From positions 1,178,001 through 1,242,000 of the forward strand of contig NC_015672.1 of the NCBI RefSeq assembly GCF_000218625.1: a stretch of 64,000 nucleotides of DNA. The letters are read 5' to 3'. Of this stretch, positions 27,915 to 36,161 are shown one piece after another. The notes beneath the pieces are model-generated. The model saw only the letters and a program-made list of their open reading frames with translations, made no database searches and was not told the DNA's origin. This DNA comes from Flexistipes sinusarabici DSM 4947 (lineage in GTDB: Bacteria; Chrysiogenota; Deferribacteres; Deferribacterales; Flexistipitaceae). Position numbers and translations under genes: made by a program. Within the stretch, counting starts at the first letter, position 1. Each line of letters begins with the position of its first letter.

Positions 27915-28514
27915 ATGGATGATCTAGATATCAATATCGGCGGAAGAGTAAAAAAACTAAGAAATGACAGAAATCTTACCCTTCAGGATGTTGCAAATTT
28001 CACCGGCTTTTCTAAAGCATTAATTTCTCAGATAGAAAACAATGTGGTAATGCCTCCGATAAGTACACTATCCAAAATTGCAAAAGTGCTCAATGTGAAA
28101 ATGACATATTTTTTTGAAGAAGAAATCGATTACAGTGACTATTATATTGTTCGAAAGAATGAGCGTAAATTTGTTTTTAAGGAAGGGGCGAAACACGGTT
28201 ACTTATACGAAGAGCTGGCTCATATAAAAAATAACGATATATTTGAAACCTTTATTGTAACTATAAAGCCAGGTACGAGTGAAAAGAAGTTGTTCAGCCA
28301 TGAGGGCTATGAGTTTATGTTTCTTTCTGAGGGTACTATAAGTCTTTATTTAAATAATGAAAAAATTATCCTTAAAGAAGGGGATTCCATAGCTTTTAAC
28401 TCAAAAATACCCCACTATGCAGAAAGTATTTCAGGAGATTCCTCGAAAATTTTAAGTGTACGAATGAAGGGGCAGGATATTAAAGAAGTCATAAGAAATG
28501 CAGCTAAAGCTTAG
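27915..28514 (+). CDS. XRE-family regulator with C-terminal cupin domain
   Basis: 199 residues: N-terminal helix-turn-helix (RVKKLRNDRNLTLQDVANFTGFSKALISQIENN, about 11-43) followed by a beta-barrel cupin (EGYEFMFLSEGTISLYLNNEKIILKEGDSIAFNSKIPHYAES, about 133-175). Such proteins (PuuR/MtR-type) bind DNA through the HTH and a small ligand or metal in the cupin. A paralogue of the same plan is at 30156. No metabolic gene is adjacent that would name the ligand. Confidence 0.85.
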   Translation: MDDLDINIGGRVKKLRNDRNLTLQDVANFTGFSKALISQIENNVVMPPISTLSKIAKVLNVKMTYFFEEEIDYSDYYIVRKNERKFVFKEGAKHGYLYEELAHIKNNDIFETFIVTIKPGTSEKKLFSHEGYEFMFLSEGTISLYLNNEKIILKEGDSIAFNSKIPHYAESISGDSSKILSVRMKGQDIKEVIRNAAKA

Positions 28515-28542
28515 GTGTCTGCTTGTCTTACAGCAGCGTTTT

Positions 28543-29067
28543 TCAGGTATTTTCAAGGTTTAAATAAATTTCTTTATATTGTGTGTATCTTATTGCATTT
28601 GCTTTTATGTCGGAAATTTCTTTTTCACTAAGCTCTCTTGCAACCTTTGCCGGACTTCCTTTTATAAGGGTATTTTTTGGATATTTTTTCCCGGGGGGCA
28701 GCAGAGAGCCGGCTGCAACCAGGTTGTTACCCTCAAGAACAACTCCGTCGAGAATTATTGCACCTATTCCCAATAGAACGTTATCTCCTATTGTACAACC
28801 GTGTAATGTTGCATTATGACCTACTGAAACATAATTTCCCAAATTTGTTGCATGCTTATCTTTTGTTACATGGATTACTGTACCGTCCTGAATATTGCAA
28901 CATTCCCCAATGGTTATGCTTTCCACATCCGCTCTGATAACAACATTATACCAAATGCTTGTATGTTCACCGATTTTTAAATCACCAAGTAAAACAGAAT
29001 TGTCTGCAGTAAAAACCGTCTCCGGTAGAGTCAAACTTTTTTTCAGTCTTTTATAAACATTTTTCAT
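28543..29067 (-). CDS. Gamma-class carbonic anhydrase-like hexapeptide-repeat protein
   Basis: 174 residues of left-handed beta-helix: repeats run from SVLLGDLKIGEHTSIWYNVVIRADVE to VSVGHNATLHGCTIGDNVLLGIG. Candidate zinc histidines are in IHVTKDKH, GHNATLHG. The RADVESITIGECCNIQDGTVIH segment is the family hallmark (YrdA/PaaY/CaiE group). Many of these are zinc-bound but their hydratase activity varies. It lies four bases downstream of the degenerate histidine kinase gene and is probably cotranscribed with it. Confidence 0.85.
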   Translation of the reverse strand: MKNVYKRLKKSLTLPETVFTADNSVLLGDLKIGEHTSIWYNVVIRADVESITIGECCNIQDGTVIHVTKDKHATNLGNYVSVGHNATLHGCTIGDNVLLGIGAIILDGVVLEGNNLVAAGSLLPPGKKYPKNTLIKGSPAKVARELSEKEISDIKANAIRYTQYKEIYLNLENT

Positions 29068-29071
29068 TATT

Positions 29072-30109
29072 TTATCCTTTTATTTTTAGTTTTATTGCCA
29101 AAGCTGCCTGATCGCCGCTGTAAGTATCAGTGGAAATTAATGCGTCCATTTTGCTTAAACTGTACTTTATGAATTCAATTTTTGTTAAACCACTTGCTTC
29201 TGCTGATGAAAGTTTATTTTTTTCTCTCTCTGCAGCTTCTTCGTCAATAAAAGGAAGGAGAGCATCTTTTAATCTTTCTGAGACAGAATTGCTGCCGACT
29301 TGAATGCTCAGATAGTTTTTTTCAACAACGGTTTTCAGCACAATTTCCCCGTTTACGGAATAATAAACAAAGTGTTCAATAATATCTGAAAGTACTTTGC
29401 CTAAAACGCTCTCATCGGCGTAAACTTCCGGGAGGTTATCATTGATATCTCCTTTGAATGAAATATTCTCACCTTTCTTCGTTAATCCTTTGGCTATAGA
29501 TGAAACTGCCTGTAATACATGAGAGATATCACAATAATCAGAAGATAGGGACGTTGAAGTGTATTTATCTGTGCTAATGTGAATTATATTGTCAATCAGA
29601 CATAGCAGTTTCCTGCTGGAATTGTGTATGATACAAATTATCTCTTTTAATTCGTTTTCATCAATTTTGTATTCTTCGTTCAGCATAATTGAGGAGAAAC
29701 CTATCATTGAGTTTAGGGGATTTCTGAGTTCATGAGCCATAATTGAAAAAAGATTCTCTTGCTCCATTGTTAAACTATTCTGTCTGTGGTTGAGCCTGGA
29801 TGATTGTTCCTTCCCTTTTTTTAAAATTTCATTTTCCTTTTGGAGTTCATAAATATACCGTTCATCTTCACTTATTCTTTTGTGATAGTTAGATAAACAC
29901 TTTTGGGTTTCTGTTTTCATGTAGTGTAGTTTTTTTGCACAAACAGCTGTTGTAAAAAAAAAAAAAAACTGGGCGGTGAGAAATGCCAGATACAAGGGAA
30001 AAAATTGATTATTGATTAAAAGAAATAGGATTAAAACTTCAAAAACCACTACGAATAAAAAGAACTTTGAGTTGATAAAAGTTAACTTATTTCCTTGACT
30101 TTTTTCCAT
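29072..30109 (-). CDS. Membrane histidine kinase with degenerate ATPase domain
   Basis: 345 residues from ATG 30109 (an upstream ATG at 30136 is possible). Two hydrophobic segments (about 18-60), a coiled coil, then an intact H-box FSIMAHELRNPLNSMIGFSS. The following ATPase region keeps the length but not the motifs: the N-box position reads VLSDIIEHFVYYSVNG, and no DxGxG or GxGLGL glycine box is found. So it can probably be phosphorylated or act in a dimer, but not bind ATP normally. It is divergent from the XRE-cupin gene at 30156, with 46 bases between. Confidence 0.7.
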   Translation of the reverse strand: MEKSQGNKLTFINSKFFLFVVVFEVLILFLLINNQFFPLYLAFLTAQFFFFFTTAVCAKKLHYMKTETQKCLSNYHKRISEDERYIYELQKENEILKKGKEQSSRLNHRQNSLTMEQENLFSIMAHELRNPLNSMIGFSSIMLNEEYKIDENELKEIICIIHNSSRKLLCLIDNIIHISTDKYTSTSLSSDYCDISHVLQAVSSIAKGLTKKGENISFKGDINDNLPEVYADESVLGKVLSDIIEHFVYYSVNGEIVLKTVVEKNYLSIQVGSNSVSERLKDALLPFIDEEAAEREKNKLSSAEASGLTKIEFIKYSLSKMDALISTDTYSGDQAALAIKLKIKG

Positions 30110-30125
30110 ATTTTTAATATATAAT
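30095..30125 (+). promoter_or_regulatory. Promoter of the second XRE-cupin gene
   Basis: TTGACT (30095-30100) with TATATA at 30118 (17-base spacer) or TATAAT at 30120-30125 (19-base spacer). The -35 lies inside the 5' end of the divergent kinase gene, so the two genes share a very compact control region. Confidence 0.45.
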
Positions 30126-30155
30126 TTAAACAACAAATGTTTGCAAGGAGATAAA

Positions 30156-30692
30156 ATGAGTTATGGGGCAAAATTAAGGGAAATGCGAAAGAAACTGGGG
30201 ATGACACTGGAGGATATTTCACAGAAAACCGGTTTTACCAAAAGTTTTATAAGCCAGATCGAAAACGGCAAGAACTCACCTTCAATATCCTCTCTGAAGA
30301 AGATCTGCTATGCTTTGGGAACCACTATAAGTGAGCTTTTTGAAGATGAGAGAAATATTGTTCACACCTTTGATAAAAAGGATTATAAAGTTCTCAAAAA
30401 TAAAACCATGAGTATCACCTTCTTTGCAAATAAAATGGTTAACAGAAAGATGGAACCTTTGTTAATCGAGATTGATCCCTATTCGGAAACAGGAACGGAT
30501 TTTTACCGGCATACCGGTGAAGAATTCGGCTATGTTTTTGAGGGGACTTTAACTGTCGTTATCGGAAATGAGGAGCATGTTTTGTCAGAAGGAGATGCCA
30601 TATATTTCAGCTCCAACCTTCCTCATAAATTAAAAAACAAAACAGATCATATGACAAGAGCCTTCTGGGTGGGAACTCCCCCAAGTTTCTGA
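30156..30692 (+). CDS. XRE-family regulator with C-terminal cupin domain (second copy)
   Basis: 178 residues from ATG 30156, preceded by AAGGAG (a TTG 15 bases upstream lies before this site). HTH: KLREMRKKLGMTLEDISQKTGFTKSFISQIENGKNSPS (about 5-42); cupin: RHTGEEFGYVFEGTLTVVIGNEEHVLSEGDAIYFSSNLPHKLKN (about 118-161). It is clearly a paralogue of the 27915 gene with the same organisation. It is divergent from the degenerate histidine kinase. Ligand unknown. Confidence 0.87.
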   Translation: MSYGAKLREMRKKLGMTLEDISQKTGFTKSFISQIENGKNSPSISSLKKICYALGTTISELFEDERNIVHTFDKKDYKVLKNKTMSITFFANKMVNRKMEPLLIEIDPYSETGTDFYRHTGEEFGYVFEGTLTVVIGNEEHVLSEGDAIYFSSNLPHKLKNKTDHMTRAFWVGTPPSF

Positions 30693-30827
30693 TTTATTAG
30701 CTAAACTGCAGGCCCATACAATGCAATGTGTGATTTAATTGGTGGTAGTTAAATTTTATTTCGCCGCTTAATCTTTTATTAAGGGTGGAGTGCTAACCGC
30801 TTTCACGAAAATAAATACACCCCCCAA

Positions 30828-30895
30828 CATTTACCTTTGCCTCTACCTCTACCTCTACCTCTACTTCTACTTCACTCTTTCCCCAATAAACAACC
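30828..30895 (+). repeat. CCTCTA hexamer repeat, C-rich and G-poor tract
   Basis: Four tandem CCTCTA units plus CTTCTA variants at 30840-30870, within a tract running from the C-run at 30828. On the sense strand, downstream of the XRE-cupin gene, it has almost no G. It has the composition of a Rho utilisation site. Confidence 0.6.
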
Positions 30896-30937
30896 ACGGC
30901 TTTTTTTAAAACAATTGGTTGGAAAATAAATAGGAAC

Positions 30938-30966
30938 TTGACATTTTTATTGTATGTGTATATTTA
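30938..30966 (+). promoter_or_regulatory. Sigma-70 promoter of the panBCD operon
   Basis: TTGACA (30938-30943), exactly 17 bases, TATTTA (30961-30966). It places the start about 30973, so a leader of roughly 130 bases precedes panB. Confidence 0.65.
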
Positions 30967-30985
30967 AATGTGGATATTTAAAATA

Positions 30986-31012
30986 CGCTTGGATCCCGGC
31001 GGGACCGAGACG
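30986..31012 (+). ncRNA. pan-motif-like leader RNA upstream of panB
   Basis: The leader folds into one stem: C86-G12, G87-C11, C88-G09, U89-A08, U90-G07, G91-C06, G92-C05, U94-A04, C95-G03, C96-G02, C97-G01 (numbers are the last two digits of 309xx/310xx), with a GGC loop. Exactly two bases are left unpaired, A30993 on the 5' side and A31010 on the 3' side. The published pan motif is a stem interrupted by two conserved bulged adenosines, found in 5' leaders of pantothenate genes. Structure and location both fit. No ligand is known to me. Confidence 0.7.
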
Positions 31013-31055
31013 GCTTGATAAAAGATAATATGTATTCTGGATATATATAGATACT

Positions 31056-31090
31056 GAGCCTTTCGGTTGTGCCGGAAGGCTCTTTTTTTT
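31056..31090 (+). terminator. Intrinsic terminator/attenuator in the panB leader
   Basis: GAGCCTTTCGG (31056-31066) pairs with CCGGAAGGCTC (31072-31082), followed by eight T. It sits between the leader RNA and the panB ribosome site GGAGGT at 31091-31096, so full transcription of panBCD requires read-through. That makes it an attenuator rather than an end-of-gene terminator. Confidence 0.8.
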
Positions 31091-31100
31091 GGAGGTATGT

Positions 31101-31922
31101 GTGAGCAAATATTCTGAGGTTAAAAAAATTACCGTTTCCCATTTTAAGAAAATGAAAGCTGAAGGAGAAAAAATCTCCTGTTTGACCGGGTATGACTATA
31201 CATCTGCAAAGATTCTTGATGAAGCAGGCATCGATCTGGTCCTTGTGGGTGACTCCCTCGGGATGGTTATGAACGGGTATGAAAATACGCTGCCAGTAAC
31301 AGCCGATGAAATCATATATCATACAAAAGCCGTTAAAAGAGGATTGAAAAGAGCTTTTTTGGTGGCGGACATGCCTTTCGGTACCTATCATTCAAATATT
31401 GATGATGCTGTTAAAAACTGTGTGAATGTTATAAAAACTTCCGGTGCAGAAGCTGTAAAATTGGAAGGAGGAAGGGAGATAATCCCTATAATCGAAAAAC
31501 TTACATCTTCCGGAATAAACGTAATGGGTCATCTGGGCCTTATGCCTCAGCATGTCCATACAATGGGTGGTTTTAAGGTGCAGGGGAAAAACGGATATGA
31601 TAGTATCCTTCAGGATGCCGTTGCACTACAAAAAGCGGGTGTGTTTTCCATTGTACTGGAAGGTATTATCGATGCAGCGGCTGAGGAAATCACAAAAAAT
31701 GTGGATGTACCGACAATCGGAATTGGCGCAGGCAAATACTGCGACGGCCAGATACTCGTTTATCATGATGTTTTTGGAATGTTTGATGATTTTGTGCCCA
31801 AGTTTGTGAAAAAATATGCAGATACCAAATCTGTTTTACTTGATGCGGCTAAGCAATATATAAACGAAGTGAAAAGTTCTGTTTTCCCCGATGACGAACA
31901 TTCTTTTAAGGCTAAAAAATGA
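31101..31922 (+). CDS. panB: 3-methyl-2-oxobutanoate hydroxymethyltransferase
   Basis: Transfers a hydroxymethyl group from 5,10-methylene-THF to 2-oxoisovalerate, giving ketopantoate: first step of pantothenate synthesis. GTG 31101 is preferred because GGAGGT lies just upstream; this gives 273 residues. Motifs: ISCLTGYDYTSAKILDEAGID, LVGDSLGMV, VADMPFGTYH, AVKLEGG, MGHLGLMPQ and IGIGAGKYCDGQILV. It overlaps panC by four bases. It is controlled by the leader RNA and attenuator directly upstream. Confidence 0.95.
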   Translation: MSKYSEVKKITVSHFKKMKAEGEKISCLTGYDYTSAKILDEAGIDLVLVGDSLGMVMNGYENTLPVTADEIIYHTKAVKRGLKRAFLVADMPFGTYHSNIDDAVKNCVNVIKTSGAEAVKLEGGREIIPIIEKLTSSGINVMGHLGLMPQHVHTMGGFKVQGKNGYDSILQDAVALQKAGVFSIVLEGIIDAAAEEITKNVDVPTIGIGAGKYCDGQILVYHDVFGMFDDFVPKFVKKYADTKSVLLDAAKQYINEVKSSVFPDDEHSFKAKK

Positions 31923-32758
31923 AAATACTGCATAAAATAAAAGATGTCAGAAATTTCGTGAAAGAGGAGAAAGGAAAAAATAAATCAATAGGACTGGTTC
32001 CAACTATGGGATTTTTGCATCAGGGACATCTTGAGTTGGTTAATAAATCTTTGGCTGATAATGATATTACAGTTGTTAGTATTTTTGTTAATCCGGCACA
32101 GTTTGGTCCCAATGAGGATTTTGAAAGTTATCCCAGAGATTTTAACCGGGATATTTCTCTGCTTAAGGAAAAAGGTGTGGATTGTGTCTTTGCTCCGCCC
32201 GTTGATGAAATGTATCCGGAAAATTTTGCCACCAAGGTCGTTGTTAGAGGGCTCACGGAGACTCTTTGTGGCAACAAACGCCCGGGACATTTTGAAGGTG
32301 TGGCCACAGTTGTCACCAAACTTCTGAATATTACCGATGCTGACAGAGCATATTTCGGCAAGAAAGATTATCAGCAGTTGAAAGTAATTGAGCGGTTTGT
32401 AAAAGATTTAAACATAAACACAAAAATCAAAGGTATCCCCATTGTCAGAGAAAAAGACGGTCTGGCGGTAAGTTCAAGAAACATTTATCTGTCCGACGAT
32501 GAAAGAAAGTCGGCACTGTCCCTCGTAAAATCTTTTGATGTTGTGCAGAACCTCCTTGATGAAGGGGAAAGAGATGCTGATGTTATCAGAGAAAGGGTGA
32601 TTGATTTTATCTCAGGTTTTAAAAATACGAATATTGACTATGTTTCCATTGTGGATCCTGAAACACTTGAATATAAAGGATTGATAGAAGATAAGTTTTT
32701 GCTGGCATTGGCTGTTTATGTAGGAAAAGCAAGACTAATAGATAATAAAATATTTTGA
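31919..32758 (+). CDS. panC: Pantothenate synthetase
   Basis: ATP-dependent condensation of pantoate and beta-alanine. 279 residues with the nucleotidyl-transferase motifs [16 protein letters not shown] (HxGH-type), [29 protein letters not shown] and the KMSKS-like [10 protein letters not shown]. It overlaps panB by four bases and panD's leader follows directly. Confidence 0.96.
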   Translation: MKILHKIKDVRNFVKEEKGKNKSIGLVPTMGFLHQGHLELVNKSLADNDITVVSIFVNPAQFGPNEDFESYPRDFNRDISLLKEKGVDCVFAPPVDEMYPENFATKVVVRGLTETLCGNKRPGHFEGVATVVTKLLNITDADRAYFGKKDYQQLKVIERFVKDLNINTKIKGIPIVREKDGLAVSSRNIYLSDDERKSALSLVKSFDVVQNLLDEGERDADVIRERVIDFISGFKNTNIDYVSIVDPETLEYKGLIEDKFLLALAVYVGKARLIDNKIF

Positions 32759-32766
32759 GGTGTAAT

Positions 32767-33135
32767 ATGCTGAGAGAAATGTTTAAGTCAAAGATTCACA
32801 GAGCAACAGTTACAGATGCAGACCTTAACTATGAGGGCAGTATAACCATCGATAAAGATTTGATGGATGCAGCCGGCATCTATACTTATGAAAAGGTCGA
32901 AATTTACAATATCAATAACGGAGTAAGGTTTGCCACTTATACTATTGACGGTGAAAGAGGAAGTGGTGAAATATGTCTCAACGGTGCCGCTGCCAGACAT
33001 GTTCAGAAGGGCGACCTCGTTATAATTGCTTCTTATGCAATGTATAATGAAGAAGAACTTGAAAATTATGAGCCTGTTGTCATTCAGGTTGATGAGTTTA
33101 ATACGCCGAAAAATATCCAGGCTGCTTCTGTCTAA
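32767..33135 (+). CDS. panD: Aspartate 1-decarboxylase proenzyme
   Basis: Makes beta-alanine from aspartate. ATG 32767 gives 122 residues, beginning [16 protein letters not shown]; the frame is open a few codons further but GAGG at 32757-32760 fits this start. The self-cleavage site Gly-Ser in [10 protein letters not shown] generates the pyruvoyl cofactor. Other hallmarks: [18 protein letters not shown] and [19 protein letters not shown]. It completes panBCD; panE/ketopantoate reductase is not here. Confidence 0.95.
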   Translation: MLREMFKSKIHRATVTDADLNYEGSITIDKDLMDAAGIYTYEKVEIYNINNGVRFATYTIDGERGSGEICLNGAAARHVQKGDLVIIASYAMYNEEELENYEPVVIQVDEFNTPKNIQAASV

Positions 33136-33137
33136 AT

Positions 33138-33166
33138 AAAGAACAGGGGATTCCCTGTTCTTTGTT
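33138..33166 (+). terminator. Intrinsic terminator of panBCD
   Basis: AAAGAACAGGG (33138-33148) pairs with CCCTGTTCTTT (33153-33163), five-base loop, followed by GTTTG. Strong stem, short T-run. It lies directly behind the panD stop. Confidence 0.75.
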
Positions 33167-33256
33167 TGAATATTATCTGAAGGTTTTCAATAACACGGGA
33201 ATCACGGCTTTAACCGTGCCAAAGTAGTTTTGCAAAATTATCATTGCAGTCATGGC

Positions 33257-33270
33257 GGCGCTGAAGCGCC
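33257..33270. repeat. REP-like hairpin GGCGC-TGAA-GCGCC
   Basis: GC-rich five-base-pair hairpin with tetraloop in otherwise A/T-rich DNA, flanked by ATGGCG/CCACTT. This sits in the 508-base gap between panD and recG, which has no gene and is mostly repeat sequence. Confidence 0.45.
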
Positions 33271-33344
33271 ACTTCCAAAAGATAAGTATTCCCTTTTGGA
33301 TTTATTACTTTTTTGATTGCAAATTGGTATAAGGCGGAGGATAG

Positions 33345-33515
33345 ACACATTTAGATACTTGTCACCTCGACCGAAGCGGAGAGGCCTCATTGTCAAACAA
33401 CGCTATAGATCTCTCGACTCCACTCCGTTCCGCTCGAGATATCATGATTTGGGCATTTAACGTTGAACATTGAACTCATTACGTTATGTAAAATAACCAG
33501 TATCTAAAGTTGTGT
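33345..33515. repeat. Second MITE-like element with imperfect terminal inverted repeats
   Basis: ACACATTTAGATACT (33345-33359) matches the reverse complement of AGTATCTAAAGTTGTGT (33499-33515) apart from a two-base gap. Inside are CCTCGACCGAAGCGGAGAGG and TCTCGA/TCGAGA (33412-33417/33434-33439), words common in bacterial intergenic repeats, and the GTTGAACATTGAAC stretch shared with other gaps. Size (171 bp) and plan resemble the element at 352-541 but the sequence differs. Confidence 0.5.
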
Positions 33516-33519
33516 GCGC

Positions 33520-33566
33520 GGTTGCCATCTCTAATACCCCTACTATCCATACTACCCATACCACCA
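33520..33566 (+). repeat. C-rich ACCCCTAC/ACTACCC tract before recG
   Basis: CTAATACCCCTACTATCCATACTACCCATACCACCAC: C-rich, virtually no G on the plus strand, related in vocabulary to 30840, 52770 and 62680. It is downstream of panBCD and just upstream of the recG promoter. Confidence 0.45.
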
Positions 33567-33576
33567 CACAGAATAA

Positions 33577-33605
33577 TTGAATTTTTTCACCGAATACTAT
33601 AGACT
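33577..33605 (+). promoter_or_regulatory. Promoter of recG
   Basis: TTGAAT (33577-33582), 17 bases, TAGACT (33600-33605), 38 bases before the ATG at 33644. Confidence 0.4.
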
Positions 33606-33643
33606 TATAGTGAGATTACAATTTATCGGTAAAAGCGGAGCAT

Positions 33644-35941
33644 ATGCAATCTTTATCCAATATTAAAAAAATTCTCAAAACTCTGGATTTAAGCAATCAG
33701 GATTTGATAAATAATCCGAAAAAATATTTTACTCATTTGGTTGAGGAATTAAAAAAGGTTTCACCTCTTTTGGCCGGTAGATTAAATGATATTCTTAATA
33801 ATGAAAATCCCGATATTTTGTCTCTTGAAAAAATCATTCAGGAAGTAAATATCTTGGTTTCCAGTAACAAGTCCATAAGAGACAGTTTTCAAAAACTGAC
33901 AATAAGTATAGAAAATATAGACGGAGTAGGCCCTAAAACCGCATCTTCTCTGAAAAAAAACGGTATAGAAACACTGCAGGATGTTATCCTTCATTTTCCA
34001 TACAAATATGAGCTCGTTGATACCGATTTGAAATCAGAAAAGCTTTTCATTACAGGTGTATTATCTTCCAAAAGTGTTATAAAAACAAAATATGGAAAAA
34101 GAATATTTCAGGCTGTATTCAAATGTGACGACGGGTATTATTACGGCATATGGTTTAACTTTTCCAGAAAATATCCGGATCCTGTACTTTCAATCGGAAA
34201 AGAATATTCTCTTTATGGTAAATATACAAATTTTAACGGTAAGCCCTCTGTTATTCATCCTGCTTTTATGGATAAAAGTGACCGGGGGCAGGTGAAAACA
34301 TATTACAGTTTACCGGGGAATGTTAAGAATCAATCGTTCGTAAAGATTGTACGCAGAGCATTTACTTACACGGGGAGCGATATTGTTGAGACACTCCCTG
34401 AGAAAATTATAGCAAAATATGATTTTCCGGATATAAAGAATGCACTTTACACAATTCATTTTCCTGAAAAGGCAAAAGATATAACTCTGTTAAATGAAAA
34501 CCGTCATCCGGCATTTATACGGTTTGTGTATGAGGAGTTGTTTTACCTTCAACTGGGGCTCCTTATAAAAAAATCCAATTATAACAAAGTATACGGAATA
34601 AAATATGATGTAAAACAGGAGTATCTTGATGACATAAAAAAATATATTCCGTTCAAGCTGACTACAGCCCAGAGGCGGGTTTTGGCAGATATATTTAATG
34701 ACATGAAATCAGAGCACCAGATGAACAGGCTGCTGCAGGGTGATGTTGGAAGCGGGAAAACTATTGTGGCTTTTATAGCCGCTCTTGTTGCTGTGAAAAA
34801 CGGTTACCAGGTTGCTATTATTGCACCCACGGAAGTTCTTGCTGAGCAGCATTTTATAAACCTTGTCCATTTTTTGAAGAATGATTACGCAGTATCACTG
34901 TTAACAGGCTCAACTCCGAAAAATGAAAAACAGAATGATATGGTAAATATCAAAGATGGGAATGTTGATTTTGTTGTGGGAACCCACGCCGTCATCCGGG
35001 ATGACGTGGAATTCAAAAATCTGGGGTTTGCAATAATTGACGAGCAGCACAGGTTTGGTGTGTTACAAAGGAAAAACCTTGTGGATAAAGGGTATAACCC
35101 CGATATACTTCTCATGACGGCTACACCTATACCCCGAACACTTGCGCTGACGTTTTACGGAGATCTCAATGTCTCCATTATTGATGAAATGCCTCCCGGC
35201 CGTTCCCCTGTTAAAACAAAAAGTTTTTCCGCAAATAATTTTGATAAAGTCCTTGAACTAACTGAGAAAGAGCTGGAGAAAGGCAACAGAGCATACTTTA
35301 TATATCCCTTAATCGATGAGAGTGAAAAAATTGATTTAAAAGATGCAACCAAAAATTTTGAATACATTAGTTTGCGTTTCAGCGGTTACAATGTTGCACT
35401 TTTGCACGGAAGGATGAAAGCTTCTGAAAAAAACAGTCTTATGACTGCATTTAAAAACGGAAATATCGATGTACTCGTCTCAACCACAGTGGTGGAAGTT
35501 GGAGTGGATATACCGGATGCAACTGTCATGGTTATAGAAAATGCAGAACGTTTTGGTCTTTCCCAGTTACATCAATTGAGGGGCAGGGTGGGCAGAAGCA
35601 ATAAAGAGTCATACTGTTATCTTGTTTATTCGGATAAAATTTCAGATGACGGCAAAACACGTCTTAATTCCATGGTATCCACTAATGACGGGTTTAAACT
35701 TTCGGAAGTGGATTTGGAAATACGGGGCCCGGGAGATTTTTTTGGTACCCGTCAGTCGGGGCTGCCTGAGTTCAGATTTTCGAATATTGTCAGAGATGTC
35801 CCGATACTGAACAAAGCGCGGAACGATGCGGATAATATTCTGAAACATGACCCGTTTCTGGAAAAGCCGGAGCATATTATTTTGAAAGAAATTTTACATT
35901 TCAGATGGAAGCAGGCTTTGGATTTAACGAACATTGGCTGA
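33644..35941 (+). CDS. recG: ATP-dependent DNA helicase RecG
   Basis: Branch-migrating helicase that regresses stalled forks and processes Holliday junctions. 765 residues: an N-terminal extension, a helix-hairpin-like DGVGPKTASSLKKNGIETLQDV and wedge/OB domain, then helicase motifs MNRLLQGDVGSGKTIVAF (Walker A), IIDEQHRFGVLQR (DEQH box), LLMTATPIPRTLAL (motif III), VVEVGVDIPDATVMV and LHQLRGRVGRS (motif VI). The C-terminus carries the RecG wedge/TRG segment DLEIRGPGDFFGTRQSGLPEF. Single gene with its own promoter. Confidence 0.96.
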   Translation: MQSLSNIKKILKTLDLSNQDLINNPKKYFTHLVEELKKVSPLLAGRLNDILNNENPDILSLEKIIQEVNILVSSNKSIRDSFQKLTISIENIDGVGPKTASSLKKNGIETLQDVILHFPYKYELVDTDLKSEKLFITGVLSSKSVIKTKYGKRIFQAVFKCDDGYYYGIWFNFSRKYPDPVLSIGKEYSLYGKYTNFNGKPSVIHPAFMDKSDRGQVKTYYSLPGNVKNQSFVKIVRRAFTYTGSDIVETLPEKIIAKYDFPDIKNALYTIHFPEKAKDITLLNENRHPAFIRFVYEELFYLQLGLLIKKSNYNKVYGIKYDVKQEYLDDIKKYIPFKLTTAQRRVLADIFNDMKSEHQMNRLLQGDVGSGKTIVAFIAALVAVKNGYQVAIIAPTEVLAEQHFINLVHFLKNDYAVSLLTGSTPKNEKQNDMVNIKDGNVDFVVGTHAVIRDDVEFKNLGFAIIDEQHRFGVLQRKNLVDKGYNPDILLMTATPIPRTLALTFYGDLNVSIIDEMPPGRSPVKTKSFSANNFDKVLELTEKELEKGNRAYFIYPLIDESEKIDLKDATKNFEYISLRFSGYNVALLHGRMKASEKNSLMTAFKNGNIDVLVSTTVVEVGVDIPDATVMVIENAERFGLSQLHQLRGRVGRSNKESYCYLVYSDKISDDGKTRLNSMVSTNDGFKLSEVDLEIRGPGDFFGTRQSGLPEFRFSNIVRDVPILNKARNDADNILKHDPFLEKPEHIILKEILHFRWKQALDLTNIG

Positions 35942-36105
35942 ATTCATGTGGTTGAGTAGTGTATTGGTGTGTAGGCATATTGTTTGATTGGGCATTTGAC
36001 TTTGAACTTTGAACGATGAGCCGACTTATCACACATTACGTGTCACGTTTTTACGCATTACGGCTTTTTAAATACAAAAATTTTGCGGGGCTGCCAGTTA
36101 AATGT
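35942..36105. repeat. Low-complexity tract with TTTGAAC and ACGTATTACG-like words
   Basis: GATTGGGCATTTGACTTTGAACTTTGAACG near 35985-36015, followed by CACACATTACGTGTCACG and TACGCATTACGG. The GGGCATTT-GACTTTGAAC phrase is a diverged copy of the 33451-33475 and 62605-62625 phrases. No gene. Confidence 0.45.
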
Positions 36106-36106
36106 G

Positions 36107-36135
36107 TTGATTAAGCATTCATGATATTATATAAT
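36107..36135 (+). promoter_or_regulatory. Sigma-70 promoter of the SWIM gene
   Basis: TTGATT (36107-36112), 17 bases, perfect TATAAT (36130-36135). AGGAGGT follows at 36151-36157 before the ATG at 36162, making a short leader. Confidence 0.7.
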
Positions 36136-36161
36136 TTAATAAAACATTCAGGAGGTCGCCG

